64,000 bases of DNA from Neurospora crassa OR74A. Its lineage: Eukaryota; Ascomycota; Sordariomycetes; Sordariales; Sordariaceae. Shown here piece after piece: positions 59,883 to 64,000 of the stretch. The notes under the pieces are model-generated. The model had not been told where the DNA came from and searched no databases. It saw only the letters and a program-made list of their open reading frames with translations. Location: positions 1,984,001 through 2,048,000 of the forward strand of contig NC_026506.1 of the NCBI RefSeq assembly GCF_000182925.2, given 5' to 3'. Made by a program: the position numbers and the translations under genes. Position 1 is the stretch's first letter. Each line of letters starts with the position of its first letter.

Positions 59883-61905
59883 TCAATTGGCCTGCATCAT
59901 CGACGAGTGCCGTCTGCGATCTTCAGACTCTGAATGGGAGTGACCGTGGTGTGAATGCGAGTGATGGATGTGCGGAATGTGCGAGAGCGTGAAGGCGAGC
60001 CGCGACCGCGCTGACTTGCGCCGAGGTGGTTCCGGACGCGATTGGTTGCGCTCTTCCACTTTACTTGCACCATCCCCAGCCTCTGAGTGACCAAGTTCCG
60101 GTGATCCAGGAGTGGTGCTTCCAGAAGCGCTTGTCGCAGCCACGTAGTCGGGCAGGACCGTGCCCTCAGGGTACGCGATGGGCCGAACTGGTGTCTTGAC
60201 CGCCGTGTGGTAACTCGGAACCTTGCTGAGCTCCATTATGCCCGAAAAGTCCAAGTGCTCTGGCGTATGATATCCCGACATGGCCTCGGCAGTGATATTA
60301 TCGCCGCTATTCTGTCGTGTCAGGGGTGCCGACGGAAAGGCCGAACTGTGAACACTGTCTGCGGGGCCATTGTTGGGCGTGGCCGTCTCCGAGTCCCCGT
60401 CATTCCACGAGGTGCTGCGGCTCGAAGGCTCCAGGGACACATTCTGTAATCTAGACGTGAGTGCTGCCGGGGGCACCGCCGTGCTATGCATGTGAAGCAA
60501 CGCTGCGAGATTCTCGACCGATCCTGCGCGCGAGTGGCCGTACAACGGGCTCGCCATGCCGGCTGGAGTCTGCAGGCCCGTGGGTTCCATATCTTCGTAG
60601 AGCTGGTCTAGTGTATGTTCGTCATAGCTCGGAGGGGGGGCCGCGACCACATCCCCAGGCGTTGTCCCATTAGGCATCTGTCTCACCAAGTTACCCTCTT
60701 CATCCAGAGGCATGTTGGGGGAAATGAAGATCGAAACAGGCAACGTTGCGCGAAGTTCCGAGATGTGCCCATCCGGGTTGTGTAGAGCGAGCACCACCTT
60801 CAACTTGTGGCGCACCTTGATGCCGTGAGCGTTGACATCCTGCACACACTTGCCTAGCGTCCGTGGCAAGTCGAGTCCTGTGTTCATTACCCATCCTTCC
60901 TGTCCAGTATCCTCAATGACATCTTGCCAATGCTTCTCCCTCTCAATGGGAATCTTCCAAACCGATATTTCCCGTTCCTTCTTGTGTTCGCGGACCCCGT
61001 AACCTGAATGTGACTGAAGTATGAACTCGTGAACCTCCAGCAGCCTGATGGTGATCTCTCCCAGCTCCAGGCCCTTCAAAAGAGGCGTAAATCTAGTTTG
61101 CAAAGGAATCGTGCTGCCAAAAACAACAGCCTTCTTGGGAATCATGATTGAGTACTCAATCTTGTTTGGCCAGATGTTTTCCACGCTCATTGTGTGAAGA
61201 AATTCCAGGGTTGACGGATCGAGGGTTCGGATGATGCGCAGACGCTTGTAGGCGTGAAGGTCGTAAGCGAGCTTGCCCCGTGCTACCGTAGCCTTAAGTT
61301 TATAGGTGAGACTCGCTTCGCGGAGACCTTCGACGCTCTCGGTCATATCTCCCGGCAGCATCAGCTCAAAGGGCCATTCGTAGTTCCCGGCGGGCAGTGT
61401 AACACCCCTGCTCATGAGGCCATTGGGGCTACCGATGGACTGATTTTCGGCGCCAACACCCACAAAGGGCTTCCATCGGTGCGAATATATCGTAGAGGTG
61501 CGGTCGATCTTGTGGTTTGATATTCCGGCGGCAGTGACTCGAGGGTCGTTCCAGCTGGTCATCGTATGTTAGCTTTCAGGGGGCACTTGAACCTGGGCTC
61601 CACTTTGTGCACCTACCTCATGTGCAGAGTTCCCGTCAATCTTAAATGGACGTCCTCGATTTTCAGCGGCGCTGGTAGGCATAGCACGACGGTGCCCTGC
61701 AAAAGTTGGCCAGCAGATTCGTGCTCATTGCCGCGGAAAACGATGAAGTCGCTCTCAAGTCTAGGGTTAACTTTGGGTTAGCCACCGCCTTGAGCGCAAG
61801 GTCAAGATGCAAGCAGTTAGGACGCAGCGCAAAAACATACCGAATGTCAAAGTAGGTGTAGGCATGCTTCCCTGTCACCGATGTGAAGAAATTGGTGAAC
61901 GACAT
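59883..61905 (-). CDS. creD: CreD-like arrestin (HECT ligase adaptor)
   Basis: Three exons on the minus strand: 61905-61841, 61760-61617 and 61554-59883, giving 626 residues. The spliced N-terminus MSFTNFFTSVTGKHAYTYFDIR-LESDFIVFRGNEHES and VHLRLTGTLHM-SWNDPR is typical of fungal alpha-arrestins. Arrestin N and C sandwiches fill about residues 1-360 (LPAGNYEWPFELMLPGDM, SLTYKLKATVARG, VRHKLKVVLALHNPDG). A PPSY motif (about 377-380) and LPDY further on are binding sites for WW domains of Nedd4/Rsp5-type ligases (HulA). The family (CreD/ApyA, Rod1/Rog3) drives ubiquitination and endocytosis of transporters and influences carbon repression. The tail is Ser/Thr-rich and ends in a His-rich stretch (HIPHIHHSHSHHGHSHS). 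Naming as CreD rather than a close paralog is probable. Confidence 0.87.
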
Positions 61906-64000
61906 GGCCAGCTAGTGTAGGGTGGGTAGCCTGGCGATGTGTTTCGTGTTGTGAAAGGGAGAATGGCGAAAGGCGGTTGGATATGGCCAGAAAATGAATA
62001 TGTTTATTTTGGCATTGATGGCAAAGCTCGAAGTGGGATGTAGGGATGTAGTAGTAGGCGGCTATTGGGTAAACAGACGTAGTGGCGACGCTATGAGCGA
62101 TAACGGCGCATGATATGTGAAAGAGCAAAGGTTGCTTTATGCGATTTCAAATAAAAGGATAGTCAAGGATAGAGATGGAGAGAGGACAAGGAAACGAGAG
62201 GGAAATGGGCAAGCGAGAAGACGAGGTAAAAGAAAGAATGTCAAGTTAGACGCTGGGAGGGAAAATAACGACGTTATGGATCCTGTCGAGGTACCAGGGC
62301 GGGCGGGCTAAAGACTCTTGCAGAGAACGAAGAGACTCTAGAAAGGGACAGGGATGTAAGGGCGAGCCAAGTGTGGATAAGGCGGAAGCGATTCATAGGT
62401 TGGATGGGCAATGAGATGGGGATCGTGATGGGTCTGGAGGATAGGCGGAATGGCGGGCATCCTGAGCCCGGCATGCCCTGGCCCCCCTTCCTCAAGTTTA
62501 CCTTCCCGTTGCCAGAATATCCCCACTCTTCAGGCTGGGAAGTGTTACCTTTGGTTACCTCGGCGGGGCCGTGAAGGAGGACGAAGGTTCCCAAGTTTAA
62601 AGAGGAGCCATCCGGACCTACCTCGTCGACGATGGACCCGCACACTCAGAGCTACCTCTACCTACGAGCGCAATCCTGCACCGCGTGAAAGCCGCAACTG
62701 CCGCTGAATATGCGATAACTCGGGTGACTGAAAGCAGCAGCCAGCGGGACACCTCAGATATCAGTGAGGGCCAAGACGGTGCCATGACACCACAAGCGCG
62801 AACCTCTGCTTCCACCTCTACATACTAAGTATAAACGATTGGACGCACCAAGACATGAAACGACTGCGGTCGAGAGCGTGATTGGGAGGATGCTGCGCTT
62901 CTGCCTTCGTTGTCTCGGGTGTATCAAGACCAGGTTGAAAAGGTACTCGGGCTGCGGATACCTGCTGAGCGACATGAAAAAGCCATCCACAATCTGTTCA
63001 GCGACATAGGTACATCCGCGATACATAGCCGGCTCCCAGCCTGCCACCCCATTTATACGAGTAGTGTTCCACTTACAATCAAAGCTTGATAGAATGAAGT
63101 CTACTGATCAAGTCGAGGTTGTTGAGATGGCATTGACGCAATGGATGGGAGCGCCATCTGTCACCGTGACAGAAGACACATGAGACTGAAAGCATCTATC
63201 GACGGGATGTTGGTGTGGGGGCATATCGATAGCGTCATTCAGTTGGGAGGGCTTTCGTGCATCCTTGTCAACACTGGGCTGAGGTAGCTCGGGTAGGTAG
63301 GTACCCAGGAGTACCTGCGCATGCAAGTAAAAAAAAACGGAATCTCGAAGATCGTGAGGGAAGGGTCGGAAAAAAAAGGCGGCGGGAACCTGGCGCCAAG
63401 AGGTCGCTACTCGAGAGGGTTACATACCTACATATAAACCAACATGAGCATGGAATAAGGCCCCTTCTTTATTCCCGCCACTCGCACACCCAAAGCAATT
63501 CCTTGCCTTGTGCCCGAACTTTCGAGATGCTAGTAGTGTAGTTCTCGCTCAAATATTCACTTATTCCCAGGCAAGTTGCTATACTTTGTATGGCCATCAG
63601 GCCTTGAAGTGCCACCATCATTTTGTATCAAATGCTCAGCCTCGCTGATTGTCGAGTCGAACGGAGCCACGAACCTGTGTCAGCTTCTAGAACGAGTGAA
63701 GGAAAAACTGAAGTGCCCCCACGCCGGCAGTTCTACACTACCAGATAGACTCCTGGGAAAAATTCCCCAATTGGTTAGGATGGACACCACAGCTAGTGTC
63801 GACACGCGGCAAACGACGCCGCTGAGACCAATCACAGGTGCATGTCAAGGTCATCACACATTGGCCAAGAGAATCGCGATGCTGTTTTGGTAACATGTTG
63901 GTCACAAGCGAACAATGGATGTTAACAAGTGCAAGCCCAACTCGTTGTTGAGCTCTCTGTTCTGTTTGCGACCGTTGAGAGCATGTGTTGGTGATTTTGG
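61906..64000. other. Upstream region of the CreD-like gene to window end
   Basis: The first part is the CreD-like leader and promoter, with a purine-rich stretch near 62160-62260. The remainder has only short open frames in unrelated frames. A TAGGTAGGTACCCAGGAGTA motif lies near 63294-63313. No gene is recognised before the window ends. Confidence 0.5.

Overview
The window is nuclear DNA from a filamentous ascomycete, most likely a sordariomycete close to Neurospora/Sordaria. The evidence is short introns (mostly 58-180 bases) with GTANGT-like donors and CTAAC-like branch sites, a fungus-specific gene set (VTC1, SLM1, CreD arrestin, AHC1, a C2H2/fungal_trans regulator), and an extremely AT-rich, TpA-rich block in which protein relics carry stops almost only where Gln or Trp codons are expected. 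That pattern is typical of RIP (repeat-induced point mutation). No organism name or locus tag can be confirmed from sequence alone.

Layout. 1-6.6 kb is the RIP-mutated repeat block. It holds a RecQ-like helicase relic that stays in a single reading frame for about 2.6 kb (+ strand) and a DUF6589-like relic (- strand). 6.6-18.3 kb is a dense housekeeping cluster: ISWI remodeler (+), eIF3i (-) and trifunctional C1-tetrahydrofolate synthase (+) with an in-frame, presequence-like N-terminal extension. 19.9-24.0 kb encodes a 1291-residue C2H2 transcription regulator (-) whose first zinc finger is split by a GC-AG intron. 24.0-33.2 kb is about 9 kb with no recognisable gene. 33.2-35.1 kb is choline-phosphate cytidylyltransferase (-). 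36.4-36.9 kb is a terminal-inverted-repeat element. 37.9-38.8 kb is an F-box protein (-). 40.1-40.4 kb is a TA-flanked MITE. 42.9-45.4 kb holds a divergent pair, Tctex-type dynein light chain (-) and VTC1 (+). 46.3-47.2 kb is an Alba-domain protein (-). 47.8-48.1 kb is a second MITE related to the first. 51.5-53.6 kb is an AHC1-like zinc-finger protein (+) behind a long C-rich leader. 56.7-58.3 kb is SLM1 (-) and 59.9-61.9 kb is a CreD-like arrestin (-). The last 2 kb show no recognisable gene.

Functionally the genes are mixed: chromatin (ISWI, AHC1), translation (eIF3i), one-carbon metabolism (C1-THF synthase), phospholipid synthesis and signalling (PCT1, SLM1), vacuolar polyphosphate (VTC1), dynein transport (Tctex1) and ubiquitin or nutrient signalling (F-box, CreD). 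There is no operon or obvious secondary-metabolite cluster. Exon boundaries were placed by hand from splice signals and reading-frame continuity. The most notable observations are the single-frame RIPped helicase relic, the two related MITEs with a conserved internal hairpin, a third inverted-repeat element, the GC-AG intron inside a zinc finger, and the two-start architecture of C1-THF synthase. I did not find a clearly new multi-gene system.
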